A stretch of DNA of 64,000 bases from Paraburkholderia ribeironis (GTDB lineage: Bacteria > Pseudomonadota > Gammaproteobacteria > Burkholderiales > Burkholderiaceae): assembly GCF_900019265.1 (NCBI RefSeq), contig NZ_CYGX02000015.1, forward strand, positions 62,150 through 126,149, in the 5' to 3' direction. Under the pieces are notes generated by a model. It was not told the origin of the DNA. It saw only the letters and a program-made list of their open reading frames with translations, and searched no databases. Positions 1 to 9,080 of this stretch are shown here, piece by piece. The translations under genes were made by a program, and so were the position numbers. Positions within the stretch are counted from its first letter, which is position 1, and every line of letters starts with the position of its first letter.

Positions 1-1
1 C

Positions 2-760
2 ACGATCGGCTGGAAAGGTTATATCAACGACCCGCGTCTCGACGGCAGTTTCCGCATCAACGAAGGTCTGCGTCTCGCGCGGCAATTGCTGCTCGACATC
101 AACGGTCTTGGTCTGCCCACGGCCACGGAATTCCTCGATCTGCTCAGCCCGCAATACATCGCCGATCTGATCGCATGGGGCGCCATCGGCGCACGCACGA
201 CAGAGAGTCAGAGCCATCGGCAACTCGCGTCGGGGCTGAGCTGCCCGATCGGTTTCAAGAACGGCACCGACGGCGGCGTGCAGATCGCCGCGGACGCGAT
301 TGTCGCCGCACGCGCGAGTCACGCGTTCATGGGCATGACGAAAATGGGCATGGCCGCGATCTTCGAAACGCGCGGCAACGACGACGCGCATGTGATCCTG
401 CGCGGCGGCAAGAAGGGGCCGAACTATGACAGCGCGTCGGTGCAAGCCACCTGCGCGACGCTCGCATCAGCGGGTTTGCGCGAGCAGGTGATGATCGATT
501 GTTCGCATGCGAACTCGGGCAAATCGCACTTGCGTCAACTGGAGGTGGTGCAGGATCTGGCGCAGCAACTCGCGCAGCGCGAGCGGCGCATTATCGGCGT
601 GATGCTGGAGAGTCATCTGGAAGAAGGCCGACAGGACCTGAACGCCGGTGTGCCATTGCGTTATGGCGTCTCGATCACGGATGCCTGCGTGAGCTGGGCG
701 CAAACCGAGCCGGCGCTCGACACCCTCGCCGACGCAACCCGCAAGCGTCGCGCGGGCTGA
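2..760 (+). CDS. aroG: DAHP synthase, class I, C-terminal part (5' end outside window)
   Basis: 3-deoxy-7-phosphoheptulonate synthase, first step of the shikimate pathway: phosphoenolpyruvate plus erythrose 4-phosphate. The open frame runs in from the left edge, so about 250 residues of a roughly 350-residue enzyme are present. Visible family blocks are TIGWKGYINDP, the GARTTESQSHR block, GFKNGTDG, the ILRGGKKGPNY block, DCSHANSGK and the final GVSITDACV segment, all typical of the AroF/AroG/AroH type. The feedback-sensing N-terminus is missing, so which amino acid inhibits it cannot be told. The stop is TGA at 758-760. Confidence 0.95.
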   Translation, partial: TIGWKGYINDPRLDGSFRINEGLRLARQLLLDINGLGLPTATEFLDLLSPQYIADLIAWGAIGARTTESQSHRQLASGLSCPIGFKNGTDGGVQIAADAIVAARASHAFMGMTKMGMAAIFETRGNDDAHVILRGGKKGPNYDSASVQATCATLASAGLREQVMIDCSHANSGKSHLRQLEVVQDLAQQLAQRERRIIGVMLESHLEEGRQDLNAGVPLRYGVSITDACVSWAQTEPALDTLADATRKRRAG

Positions 761-914
761 GCACGGCGCCGGTGCACACGCGCTGCACCAGCCGCCGATC
801 AGCCTGGCTTACGGCGTTGCGGGGTTGGGCAGCGCGCGATTCTTCACGCCCGATGCATCGCTCGCCGTGCGCTTCGCAGCGCACCGTGGACGCTCCGGCG
901 TGAAGCGCGTTGTC

Positions 915-1193
915 TTACGACGCGTTGACGGCTTCCTTGAAGGCCTTGCCGGCGGTGAACTTCACCGTCTTGGCTGCGGCGATCTGGATCTCGGCGCCCG
1001 TCGACGGATTGCGGCCCACGCGTGCTGCGCGCGCGCCGGTCGAGAAAGAACCGAAACCGACCAGTTGCACCGTATCGCCACCCACCACGGCCTTAGTCAC
1101 CGCTTCGACGATCGCGTCGATGGTCTGGCCGGTGGCCGCTTTGCTTTCGCCCGTTGCTGCGGCGACTGCATCAATCAGTTCCTGTTTGTTCAT
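915..1193 (-). CDS. HU family DNA-binding protein
   Basis: Histone-like nucleoid protein of 92 residues, a normal HU length. It begins [17 protein letters not shown] and carries the GFGSF turn and the GRNPSTG arm tip that inserts into the DNA minor groove. It probably acts as a homodimer that bends DNA. A GGGAAG ribosome site precedes the ATG. It is a single gene, divergent from the small secreted protein at 1543, with its own promoter expected in the 349-base gap between them. Whether it is HupA or HupB cannot be decided here. Confidence 0.96.
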   Translation of the reverse strand: MNKQELIDAVAAATGESKAATGQTIDAIVEAVTKAVVGGDTVQLVGFGSFSTGARAARVGRNPSTGAEIQIAAAKTVKFTAGKAFKEAVNAS

Positions 1194-1542
1194 AGCACTT
1201 CCCGTATGGTAATCATGGAACCGGCGCTACATCTGTCGCGCCGGGACCGACACACTAACGCATAGGCGCGCTTTCGCGCAAACCCCCGCTGCAAGGCTTG
1301 TATCACCCGCCCAGAGCCAATTTGACGATTTTTGGTAGCAAACTGCCAGCAGAATCGTGTGCTTACGCGTTTTACGCGCATTCGACGCGCTTGAGCCGGA
1401 TCACAATCCGTTGCAATTTCATGCATTTAGCGTCGCGCCAAAGGCTGCCAGCCGGCTTTTTTACTATGTATGGCGGTTCGCGCGGCGGTCGCATGGCCGG
1501 TCCCAAGGCACGGCAAATTCAAAATCCGGGAGAGATAAAAAA
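1194..1542. other. Divergent intergenic region, HU / secreted protein
   Basis: This 349-base gap lies between two divergent genes and must carry both promoters. A TTGACG hexamer lies at 1322-1327 on the plus strand, but no convincing -10 partner follows at normal spacing. No gene, RNA or repeat is seen. Confidence 0.5.
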
Positions 1543-1938
1543 ATGAAATTTCGCCATATTGCAACAGGTGCACTGCTCGCCGCGCTGTCCTCGGCGGCCA
1601 TGGCGGCCGAGGACGATAGCTGCGCCACCCTGGTCGGCGCGGCAAGTTCTGCTGCGCCGCAAGGCTTCCGGGTTCGCGATGGCGAACCGGTGGATCTGGT
1701 CAGTGGCGCGAAAAGCGACACGAAAACCGTGCATGGCAAGCTACTGGTATTCAGCGACGACGGCGTCTTTCGAGCCTACTGGCAGCCGGATAACAGCGCG
1801 GAAAAATACGTGCTGGCGAATGCGGGCGTCAATACGGTGCGCCTCGTGTCGACGCCCCCGCAAGGCACGCCGGCCACGAACGGCGAACCCGGCACGACGC
1901 TGCCGCCCCAGCACGTGCTCTCGTGCCCCGCGCTCTGA
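1543..1938 (+). CDS. Small exported protein of unknown function
   Basis: The product has 131 residues. The start at 1543 follows a GGGAGAGAT ribosome site and gives a clean signal peptide: basic MKFRH, a hydrophobic run of about 12 residues, then AMAAED as the likely signal peptidase site near residue 21. The mature part has two cysteines (one near its start, one three residues before the end) that could form a disulfide. It contains a VHGKLLVFSDDGVFRAYW stretch and a Pro/Thr-rich tail. A longer reading from 1357 would hide the signal peptide and is less likely. No family is recognised. Confidence 0.75.
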   Translation: MKFRHIATGALLAALSSAAMAAEDDSCATLVGAASSAAPQGFRVRDGEPVDLVSGAKSDTKTVHGKLLVFSDDGVFRAYWQPDNSAEKYVLANAGVNTVRLVSTPPQGTPATNGEPGTTLPPQHVLSCPAL

Positions 1939-2122
1939 ATCGATAAAGCACGCCGGATGCCACCTGCTGGCGCAGCACGACCGCTCCGTCATCCGTGTTG
2001 CCCGGTCGTACTTACCGATTCTTCGCCGCCCTATTCATTTCACGAAAAATCGATCTCAAGCTGCCACCAGCACAGCCGATATACAGAGTTACGCGTGCCG
2101 CGCAAACGTTGAAAGGAAGGGA

Positions 2123-4105
2123 ATGGGTCGGCTAGCCAGATTGAGGGAAGGACTGTTGGTCGCGGAGGGCGATCCTGAACTGGTGCGCTCCAAGCTTCAG
2201 GCATTCAGCCGCCAGATACCCCTCCTCTATTTCATGCTGCTCGTCAACACGACGGCCGTCGCAATCACGCACCGGCACAGTGCGCCGGCGTGGTTGGCCT
2301 TGTATGTGCCCGCGGCGCTCTGCGCGCTGTGCATCGTGCGCTGCGTGCGATGGTGGCGCGTGCGCCAGCGCGTGCTGACCGACGACGATGCCGTGTCCGA
2401 GCTGCGCAAGCTGCTCTGGCTGGTCGGCGTCTTGGGCACCGCGTTCAGCCTCTGGTCGCGGCTGCTGTTCCCTTACGGCACCGTGTTCGAGCAGGCGCAG
2501 GTCGCGTTTTACATGGCGACCACGCTGGTCGGCTGCATGTTCTGCCTGATGCATATACGCGTGGCCGCCCTGCTTCTGCTTTCAATAGTTATCCTGAGTT
2601 TCTCCACTGTCCTCGTATTCACCCGTTGTCCGGTATTTATCGCGATGGCGATCGACATGACGCTGGTCGGTGTCGCGCTCGCCGTCATCATCCAGCTTTA
2701 TTGCCAGACTTTTACCGGCGCGGTTGGCGCACAGCGCGAATTGCAGGCGAGCCAGCAGAATACGCAGCGGCTCAGCGACGACAACTTCCGGCTCGCGAAC
2801 ATCGACAGTCTCACCGACCTGCCGAACCGGCGCAGCTTCTTCGCGTCGCTGCGCGCGATGTCGGAACAGACGTTCGCGTCGAGCGGCGGCTTCAATGTCG
2901 GACTGATCGATCTCGACGGCTTCAAGCAGGTCAACGACATCTATGGCCACGCAAGCGGCGACCTCGTGCTTCAGGAAGTCGGCGCACGCCTGCTGGCGCT
3001 CGCCGAGCCGGGTCTGTTCTTCGCGCGTCTGGGCGGTGATGAATTCGGCGTGCTCGCGCAGCACAAATTCTCGAACGAAACGCTCGTCGAGTTGGGCGAG
3101 CGTATCTGCAATGCGCTCAGTCAACCGTACCTGGTGGCCGGTAATGTCGCCGAGCTGTCGGGAACGATCGGCTGGGCTGCGTTTCCCGACGCCGGCACGA
3201 CGGTCACGCAACTGTTCGAACGCGCCGACGCCGCGTTGTACTTCGGCAAGGAGAGCCGCCGCGGCACGCCGGTAATCTTCTCGACGGAACATGAAACGCG
3301 TATCCGGCGCTCGAGTCTCGTGACCCAGGAACTGCGCCATGCCGATCTCGAAGCGGAGCTGTTCCTCGAGTTCCAGCCGATCTACGATCTGCTCACGCAC
3401 CGCCCCATGGGCCTGGAAGCGCTCGGGCGCTGGCATAACCCGCGGCTCGGCATGGTCAGGCCGGAAGAATTCATTCGGATTGCTGAGCGTACCGAACTGA
3501 TTCTGCGCATCACCGACGTGCTGCTGCGCAAGGCGCTCGACGAAGTTGCACGCTGGCCGAGCGAGCTGTTTCTGTCGTTCAATCTGCCCGCCATCGACAT
3601 CTCCACGTCGGCGCGCGCCCGGCGGCTCATCGATATCGTGAGCGCGAGCGGTGTCCCGCCGCATCGCGTGTCGTTCGAGATCACCGAGACCGCCGTGACG
3701 CGCGATTTCGAACAGGCCCACAGCGCACTGACGATGATCAAGCAAGCCGGCTGCCGCGTTTCGCTCGACGACTTCGGCACCGGCTATTCGAGCCTGAGCT
3801 ACGTGCATCGCCTGCCGTTCGATTCGATCAAGATCGACCGCAGCTTCGTGACCGACGTGGATTCGAACAGCGCGTCGAAGAAGATCGTCAAGTCGGTGCT
3901 CGACCTGTGCCGGAACCTCGGACTCGAATGCGTGGTGGAAGGGCTCGAAACGGCGCAGCAGGCCGAGGTCGTCAAGGCGCTCGGCGCACGCGCGGTGCAG
4001 GGCTATCTGTTCAGCCCGCCGCTGCGGGCAAACGCCGTCGATACCTATCTGCGGCCGGCGCCTGACCGGGGTCTTACGGTGGCTGAGGCGCAGGCGCAGT
4101 CGTAG
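2123..4105 (+). CDS. Membrane GGDEF-EAL protein (c-di-GMP turnover)
   Basis: The protein has 660 residues. The N-terminal part (about 30-200) contains several hydrophobic membrane segments, then a short linker, a GGDEF domain and an EAL domain. The diguanylate cyclase motif GGDEF is intact at about residues 304-308 with the IDLDGFKQVND metal site upstream. No RxxD inhibitory site sits before it. The EAL motif starts at about residue 432, and the catalytic surroundings FNLPA, FEITET, DDFGTGYSS, KIDRSF, VVEGLET and QGYLFS are all present, so phosphodiesterase activity is plausible. The start was chosen at 2123 because a GAAAGGAAGG site precedes it. Which activity dominates cannot be told from sequence. 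Confidence 0.92.
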   Translation: MGRLARLREGLLVAEGDPELVRSKLQAFSRQIPLLYFMLLVNTTAVAITHRHSAPAWLALYVPAALCALCIVRCVRWWRVRQRVLTDDDAVSELRKLLWLVGVLGTAFSLWSRLLFPYGTVFEQAQVAFYMATTLVGCMFCLMHIRVAALLLLSIVILSFSTVLVFTRCPVFIAMAIDMTLVGVALAVIIQLYCQTFTGAVGAQRELQASQQNTQRLSDDNFRLANIDSLTDLPNRRSFFASLRAMSEQTFASSGGFNVGLIDLDGFKQVNDIYGHASGDLVLQEVGARLLALAEPGLFFARLGGDEFGVLAQHKFSNETLVELGERICNALSQPYLVAGNVAELSGTIGWAAFPDAGTTVTQLFERADAALYFGKESRRGTPVIFSTEHETRIRRSSLVTQELRHADLEAELFLEFQPIYDLLTHRPMGLEALGRWHNPRLGMVRPEEFIRIAERTELILRITDVLLRKALDEVARWPSELFLSFNLPAIDISTSARARRLIDIVSASGVPPHRVSFEITETAVTRDFEQAHSALTMIKQAGCRVSLDDFGTGYSSLSYVHRLPFDSIKIDRSFVTDVDSNSASKKIVKSVLDLCRNLGLECVVEGLETAQQAEVVKALGARAVQGYLFSPPLRANAVDTYLRPAPDRGLTVAEAQAQS

Positions 4106-4150
4106 CGCTACAGTGCGTGCGCGGCGCGGGTTCACGCCGCTGCGCCTGAA

Positions 4151-4210
4151 CCGCCCCATCAGCCGCCCCATTAACCACCCCATCCACCGCCCCATCCACC
4201 GCCCCATCGT
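4151..4210. repeat. 12-bp tandem repeat, five units
   Basis: Five imperfect copies of a 12-base unit close to CCGCCCCATCCA lie between the convergent ends of the GGDEF-EAL gene and the DUF899 gene. The last two full units are nearly identical and the outer ones have drifted. Confidence 0.85.
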
Positions 4211-4235
4211 CCAGCACAGCGCGGCAACCGCCGGC

Positions 4236-4964
4236 TCAGCGCGGTGCCGCGCCGTATTCCAGCTTCGGGTACCAATCGCTGCCGCGGCCGCCGGGCGTCA
4301 TGTCGAGCACGGTCCAGAGCGGCATCACATCGGGCGCGCCGCGCGGGTCCTGGCCAGGGTCGGCCGTCGACGGGCCCATTTCCGCGCCCCAGAAGTGCCG
4401 CACCGTGCCATCGCCACGCGTGAACACGTTGAACGCGGGTTGATCGTCGCCAGCGGGATCTTCACCTGCGTAGTCGCGATTGAACGTGTTGCCGCCCGAC
4501 GAATACAGACGCAGATGCCGCCAGCCCCGCTCCTTGCCGAACGCCACGAGCCTGTCGATCGGAGAACGGCCGATCACCGCGAACGCCACGCGTTGCAGGA
4601 TGTCGGGCATTTCGCCGTCGTAGGCGCTCAGCAGCGATGTGCACATCGGGCAGGGCCGTGCGCGTCGTGGGCCGAACATCCAGTTGTAGGTGACAAGCGT
4701 GTCGTGCTCGCCGAACATCTCCGATAGCGTCACCGGACCCGCCTCGCCGACGAAACGGTAATCCTCCGGCACCACGCCACCTGGCGGCAGCGCGCGACGC
4801 TGCTCGGCGACCCGTTCGATGTGACGGCGCAATTCGATTTCCTCGGCCAGCAGTTCGTTGCGCGAGCGCCGATAGGCGGCGCTTTCGCCGGGAAATCGTG
4901 ACGGCAGATCGGCCAGTTGCCGGGCCGGTCTCAAGGTCTGGATGGATCCGTTGGCGTCAGTCAT
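4236..4964 (-). CDS. DUF899 family thioredoxin-like protein
   Basis: The product has 242 residues of the DUF899 family, which has a thioredoxin-like fold and no settled reaction. The sequence shows the family blocks YRFVGEAGPVTLSEMF, the LVTYNWMFGP strand, a C-P-M-C motif in the next segment, and a WGAEMGPS...WTVLDMTP region. The ATG at 4964 is preceded by GAGGAGA. An upstream ATG at 5042 would add 26 residues without family similarity and was not used. The gene is divergent from the LysR regulator at 5277, which may control it. Confidence 0.85.
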   Translation of the reverse strand: MTDANGSIQTLRPARQLADLPSRFPGESAAYRRSRNELLAEEIELRRHIERVAEQRRALPPGGVVPEDYRFVGEAGPVTLSEMFGEHDTLVTYNWMFGPRRARPCPMCTSLLSAYDGEMPDILQRVAFAVIGRSPIDRLVAFGKERGWRHLRLYSSGGNTFNRDYAGEDPAGDDQPAFNVFTRGDGTVRHFWGAEMGPSTADPGQDPRGAPDVMPLWTVLDMTPGGRGSDWYPKLEYGAAPR

Positions 4965-5153
4965 CAGCCGTCTCCTCTTGCGGAAAGGGAATTGGGAGAG
5001 CGCGTCGGCGCGCCTGACATCGCCGCGCTCCACATGCTCCATATAGCGACGACGAACGGGTCGGCGGCAAATCGACAGCGGCGGCGAAATTTTCTCTGCG
5101 CGCTCGCCAGCGTCTCACCGAACCCGAACCCGGCCACGCGAGCGCCGACGCCG

Positions 5154-5184
5154 ACCACAACCGCAACCACAACCACAACCACCC
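5154..5184. repeat. Hexanucleotide repeat in LysR upstream region
   Basis: About five copies of an AACCAC hexamer, one of them altered, lie within the divergent promoter region between the DUF899 and LysR genes, roughly 95 bases before the LysR start. Confidence 0.75.
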
Positions 5185-5276
5185 GGCAAGGTATGCTTTC
5201 GCGTAACAGAACGCGCGCACCCGGCGCGCCAGAGCCATCGTCACGGCGCACCACGCGCCGTTCCTGGGGATGCAAC

Positions 5277-6218
5277 ATGCCGCTTCGTCTGCCACCTCTG
5301 CCCGCGCTTCGCTTCTTCGAAGCAGCCGGCAGGCATCAGAGCTTCAAACTCGCCGCCGAGGAACTGAACGTCACGCCGAGCGCGATCAGTCACGGCATCG
5401 TCGGCCTGGAACAGGCACTCGGTGTCGAGCTGTTCGTGCGCGAGCCGCGCGGCATTTCGCTGACCGCAACGGGCGCTGACTATCTCTCCTATGTCTCCGA
5501 AGCGTTTTCGCTGATCGCGATCGGCACGCAGCGCTTACCGAATCATCGCGCGGATCGCCCGATCGCGCTGAGTTGCGCGCCGACCCTCGCGTCGCGCTGG
5601 CTGCTACCGCGCCTCACCGGTTTTCGCACGCGCTGGCCGAAGGTGAACGTGAGCGTCGACACGTCGCATCGTCAGGTCGGCTTTCCGGTCGACGGTTTCG
5701 ACTTCGCGATCCGTCTGAGCCGCGCGCCGGTTGCCGGCACCGCGTGGACGCGTCTGTTCGGCGAACGCCTCGTGCCGGTGTGCAGCCCTGCTTACCTGGC
5801 GAGTCTGCGCGACGAGCAGGGGAACATCGCGTTACGCCACGCGACGCTGATTCACGTGAATGCGGCGAGCGAGGACTGGCAGACATGGCTCGACGCGACC
5901 GGCGCCGACGGCATCGATACCGCCGGCGGCCTGCGCGTCGACACGATCCAGCTTGCGTTCGAGGCAGCCAGCTTGGGCCTTGGTGTCGCGCTCGGCCGAC
6001 GGCCGCTGGTCGATGGCGATCTTTCGAGCGGCGCGCTCGTCGAGGCGTGCTCGGCGACAGTCGCCTCCGCCGGCGCGTATTGGCTGGTGAGTGCGGAAAG
6101 CTCGGACCGTCGACCGGAACTGATCGACTTCAAGCGCTGGCTCGTCAGCGAGGCCGAACCGTTCGACCTGCCATCCGAAACCACGTCGCCAGACTCACGG
6201 CGCGTCGAGTCGAGTTGA
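5277..6218 (+). CDS. LysR family regulator, GcvA type
   Basis: A transcription factor of 313 residues. The N-terminal winged helix-turn-helix is clear: LRFFEAAGRHQSFKLAAEEL then TPSAISHGIVGLEQALG. The effector-binding domain follows, with SCAPTLASRWLLPRL and a DFAIRLSR block typical of the GcvA subgroup. The ATG at 5277 starts the usual MPLRLPPLPALRFFEAAGR opening. It is divergent from the DUF899 gene and followed by an MFS exporter, either of which may be its target. Its stop codon lies inside a 10-bp tandem repeat, so the last residues (RRVESS) are encoded by the repeat. Confidence 0.93.
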   Translation: MPLRLPPLPALRFFEAAGRHQSFKLAAEELNVTPSAISHGIVGLEQALGVELFVREPRGISLTATGADYLSYVSEAFSLIAIGTQRLPNHRADRPIALSCAPTLASRWLLPRLTGFRTRWPKVNVSVDTSHRQVGFPVDGFDFAIRLSRAPVAGTAWTRLFGERLVPVCSPAYLASLRDEQGNIALRHATLIHVNAASEDWQTWLDATGADGIDTAGGLRVDTIQLAFEAASLGLGVALGRRPLVDGDLSSGALVEACSATVASAGAYWLVSAESSDRRPELIDFKRWLVSEAEPFDLPSETTSPDSRRVESS

Positions 6219-6248
6219 GTCGAGTTGAGTCGAGTTGAGTCGAGTTGA
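6204..6248. repeat. 10-bp tandem repeat over the LysR stop codon
   Basis: Four near-perfect copies of GTCGAGTTGA, plus flanking half-copies, span the end of the LysR gene. The 10-base period is out of phase with codons, so a change in copy number after the stop would not alter the protein, while changes before it would. Confidence 0.9.
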
Positions 6249-6391
6249 ACCGCGTTGACTGGGGCAGCGCCGCATCGCGTTGCGCGGTCTGCGAAGCCAC
6301 ACAGATGAGCCGCGCTCACCTGTGCTCGAAATCTTTTCTTTTGCCGCTTCTGACGCTCGCTGCGACCATGGTGTCGAAGGAGATCAGAACC

Positions 6392-7642
6392 ATGTCGACT
6401 GCCAACAGCAAACGCTTCACCCCCGCCTTCAACCCGAGCACGCTGATAATCCTCGCCGGCGCGCTGATTCTCAGCGCGGCGCTGGGCATTCGCCAGACCT
6501 TCGGGCTGTTCATCGGGCCGTTCTCGTTCGACCGCGGCTTGCCGGTCACACAAATCGCGTTCGCGATCGCGCTGCACAACCTGGTGTGGGGCTTCGCGCA
6601 ACCGTTCGCGGGCGCCGCCGCGGATCGCTACGGTTCGGCTCCGGTGGTCGCGTTCGGCGCGACGACGTTCGCGGCCGGTCTCGGACTCGCGGCGGTCGCG
6701 CCCAACGGCGCGCTGCTGGTCGTCGGCATGGGACTGCTGGTCGGCATCGGCGTGAGCTGCACAACCTTCGGCGTGGTGTTGCCGGCAGTCGGGCGTACCG
6801 CGTCGCCGGAAAAACGCAGCGTCGCGATGGGGCTGGTGAGCGCGGGCGGATCGGCGGGTCAGGTGCTGATGGTTCCGCTCGTGCAAGGCATCCGGCTCAG
6901 CTCGGGCATCGTCGCGTCGCTCTTCGCGCTGGCTTTCCTGATGCTGTTGATCGCCCCGCTCGGCATCGTGCTCGACCGTCGCGGGCAGGCCGGCACGACC
7001 GTTGCACAGGCGGGCGCAGCGCCGCTTCGCCAGGTGCTTGCGCAGGCAAGCCGGCATCGCGGCTATCGGCTGCTGACGCTAGGCTTCTTCACGTGCGGGT
7101 TTCAGCTCGCCTTCATCGCGACGCACCTGCCCGAGTATCTGTCGCTCTGCCATATGCCGGTCGGGCTCGGCGCTACCGCGCTCGCGCTGATCGGCCTGTT
7201 CAACATGGCGGGCAGCTGGACATGCGGCTGGCTCGGCGGCCGGTTCCGGCAGCATCATGTGCTCGGCTGGCTCTATCTGATTCGCAGCGTGACGATCGGC
7301 GCGTTCTTCGTCTTGCCGAAAAGCGCGGCGTCAGTCGTGATGTTCGCGGCCGTGATGGGCCTCACGTGGCTCGGTACCGTGCCGCTCACGAGCGGACTGG
7401 TCGCGAAAGTGTTCGGTACGCGCCACCTCGGCACCCTGTTCGGCGTCTGCTTTCTGAGCCATCAGATCGGCTCGTTTCTCGGCGCATGGCTAGGCGGCCT
7501 GGTGTTCGATCTGACGGGATCGTATTCGTTGCTATGGGACGCCACAGTGGTCGCCGGGTTGATCGCCGCGATGCTGCATTTCCCGATCGATGACACCTCG
7601 GCGAACATGCCCGCGCTACGGTCCGAACCGGTGAATGCGTGA
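6392..7642 (+). CDS. MFS transporter
   Basis: An inner membrane carrier of 416 residues with about 12 hydrophobic segments. It contains the MFS loop 2-3 signature in altered form (GAAADRYGSAPVV) and FGLFIGPFSFDRGLP after the first helix, as in oxalate/formate-antiporter-like and drug-efflux-like families. The start at 6392 is preceded by AAGGAG at nine bases; an earlier ATG at 6368 would add eight residues. The substrate cannot be read from sequence. It probably forms a unit with the LysR gene upstream, separated by the 10-bp repeat. Confidence 0.9.
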   Translation: MSTANSKRFTPAFNPSTLIILAGALILSAALGIRQTFGLFIGPFSFDRGLPVTQIAFAIALHNLVWGFAQPFAGAAADRYGSAPVVAFGATTFAAGLGLAAVAPNGALLVVGMGLLVGIGVSCTTFGVVLPAVGRTASPEKRSVAMGLVSAGGSAGQVLMVPLVQGIRLSSGIVASLFALAFLMLLIAPLGIVLDRRGQAGTTVAQAGAAPLRQVLAQASRHRGYRLLTLGFFTCGFQLAFIATHLPEYLSLCHMPVGLGATALALIGLFNMAGSWTCGWLGGRFRQHHVLGWLYLIRSVTIGAFFVLPKSAASVVMFAAVMGLTWLGTVPLTSGLVAKVFGTRHLGTLFGVCFLSHQIGSFLGAWLGGLVFDLTGSYSLLWDATVVAGLIAAMLHFPIDDTSANMPALRSEPVNA

Positions 7643-7755
7643 ACATACGGTAGCGGGGAACGCGCGCTGACGCATTACATCGTCGCATTGCGTCCTCGCC
7701 TTGCATTCCTATGTCCGATTCGAACTGGTATGGAGCCCGAAATAATCTCCCATGA

Positions 7756-8361
7756 TTATTCTATCGGCGCATCCGCCGCTGCTTTCGGCACACGTCCCAT
7801 CAGATAGAACTCGTTGTTCGGACGCATCGAAATAACGTTGGCCATCCGGTTCGACAAGCCGAAAAACGCGGTAATCGCCGCGATATCCCAGATGTCCTCG
7901 TCGGTAAAGCCATGCTCGCGCAGGGTTTGAAAATCGTCGTCATCGACCGTGCCGGATGCGCGGCAAACTTTCAGCGCGAAGTCGAGCATGGCCTTCTGGC
8001 GCTCGGTGATATCCGCCTTACGATGATTGACCGCGACCTGATCGGCGAGCAACGGCGCCTTTTCGTAAATACGCAGAATCGCACCGTGCGCGACCACGCA
8101 ATACAGGCAGTCGTTCACCGCGCTGGTGGCGACCACGATCATCTCGCGCTCGCCCTTGGTCAGGCCGCCCTCTTTCAGCATCAACGCGTCGTGATAGGCG
8201 AAGAATGCGCGGAATTCATCCGGACGATACGCGAGCGTCAGGAACACATTCGGAACGAAGCCTGCTTTCTCCTGCACCTCGAGGATGCGGGCACAGATGT
8301 CGTCCGGCCATTCGCTCGGCTCGGGCACAGGGTAGCGGCTGATGGGCTGAAGATTGGCCAT
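7756..8361 (-). CDS. AhpD-like peroxidase-related protein (carboxymuconolactone decarboxylase fold)
   Basis: A protein of 201 residues. The AhpD core is recognisable: a helix ending in the redox motif CLYC followed by VVAHGAI, then ITERQKAMLDFALKV. This is the uncharacterised peroxidase-related branch, presumed to reduce hydroperoxides with the CxxC pair. The ATG at 8361 was preferred to one 37 codons upstream because family similarity begins there. A TACAAT hexamer on the minus strand (8399-8404) could be its -10 box. A small AT-rich inverted repeat (7741-7760) overlaps the stop codon. Confidence 0.88.
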   Translation of the reverse strand: MANLQPISRYPVPEPSEWPDDICARILEVQEKAGFVPNVFLTLAYRPDEFRAFFAYHDALMLKEGGLTKGEREMIVVATSAVNDCLYCVVAHGAILRIYEKAPLLADQVAVNHRKADITERQKAMLDFALKVCRASGTVDDDDFQTLREHGFTDEDIWDIAAITAFFGLSNRMANVISMRPNNEFYLMGRVPKAAADAPIE

Positions 8362-8663
8362 GCTTTGCCTCCGTGATATCTGTATGCACACGACGCCGAT
8401 TGTAGCAACAGGGCCAATACGCCGTGCGGCGAGCCCGTGGTCGCGACGCCAGTCACGTTGCAGTGCTCGCACCAGGCGCCGCAGCCGGTCTGCGGCAACT
8501 GACTGGCGGCAACCGGGCGAATGGACCCGCGCCGGCGGCGCTCGACAAGGTCCGATAGCGCCGCCACGATCGTCTAGACTTTCAGTCTCAGGGAGCGTGC
8601 GCCGAACCGTGGCGAGCGGCGTCAGCCGGATTGCAGAGAGCGGCGACCATGACAGGAGCGACT
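8362..8663. other. Divergent intergenic region, AhpD-like / cupin
   Basis: Roughly 300 bases between two divergent genes. Apart from the possible minus-strand -10 box noted for the AhpD-like gene, nothing specific is visible. No open frame here resembles a protein family. Confidence 0.5.
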
Positions 8664-9080
8664 ATGACAGACGTATTGCACGATGCGCGAGCACCCGTCA
8701 TCAAGGTGCGCCCTGACCGGGAGATGGCGACGGCCCAGCGCTTGCCCTACTTCGTCGGCATTTCCGCCGGCACTGCGGGCGCGAGGGGTTTGTCGATGTA
8801 CATGGTGGTGGTGCCGCCGGGCGGCCATGCCGAACCTCACTATCACGCCGACTACGAAACCGCGATCTACCAGCTCGAAGGCAGAATCGAGACGCGCTAC
8901 GGTCCCGGTTTGCGCGAGTCGGTCATCACCGAGGCGGGCGACTTCCTGTTTATTCCGCCTGGCGTGCCGCATCAGCCATTCAATCTCGACGCGCTGAACG
9001 CCGCACGCGCCATCGTGGCGCGCAATCATGCGGACGAACACGAACGCGTAATCCCCTACGATCCGGCGACAGACGCATGA
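8664..9080 (+). CDS. Small single-domain cupin protein
   Basis: A protein of 138 residues with both cupin motifs. Motif 1 is GGHAEPHYHADYETAIYQLEG, supplying two histidines and a glutamate for a metal. Motif 2 is GDFLFIPPGVPHQPFN, supplying the third histidine. The second ATG (8664) was chosen because CAGGAG lies five bases before it. Such proteins may be isomerases, dioxygenases or sugar-binding sensors, and no specific reaction can be assigned. Confidence 0.88.
   Translation: MTDVLHDARAPVIKVRPDREMATAQRLPYFVGISAGTAGARGLSMYMVVVPPGGHAEPHYHADYETAIYQLEGRIETRYGPGLRESVITEAGDFLFIPPGVPHQPFNLDALNAARAIVARNHADEHERVIPYDPATDA

Noticed and set aside
2582..4207. Long open frame (541 codons) on the minus strand
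   Set aside because: It is antisense to the GGDEF-EAL gene, whose motifs are all intact; the composition is typical of a GC-rich shadow frame.
5852..7057. Long open frame (401 codons) on the minus strand
   Set aside because: It covers the LysR and MFS genes in antisense, is rich in Arg, His and Gln, and has no family similarity.
7741..7760. AT-rich inverted repeat as terminator of the AhpD-like or MFS gene
   Set aside because: The stem is AATAATC/GATTATT, too weak for termination, and it overlaps the stop codon of the AhpD-like gene.
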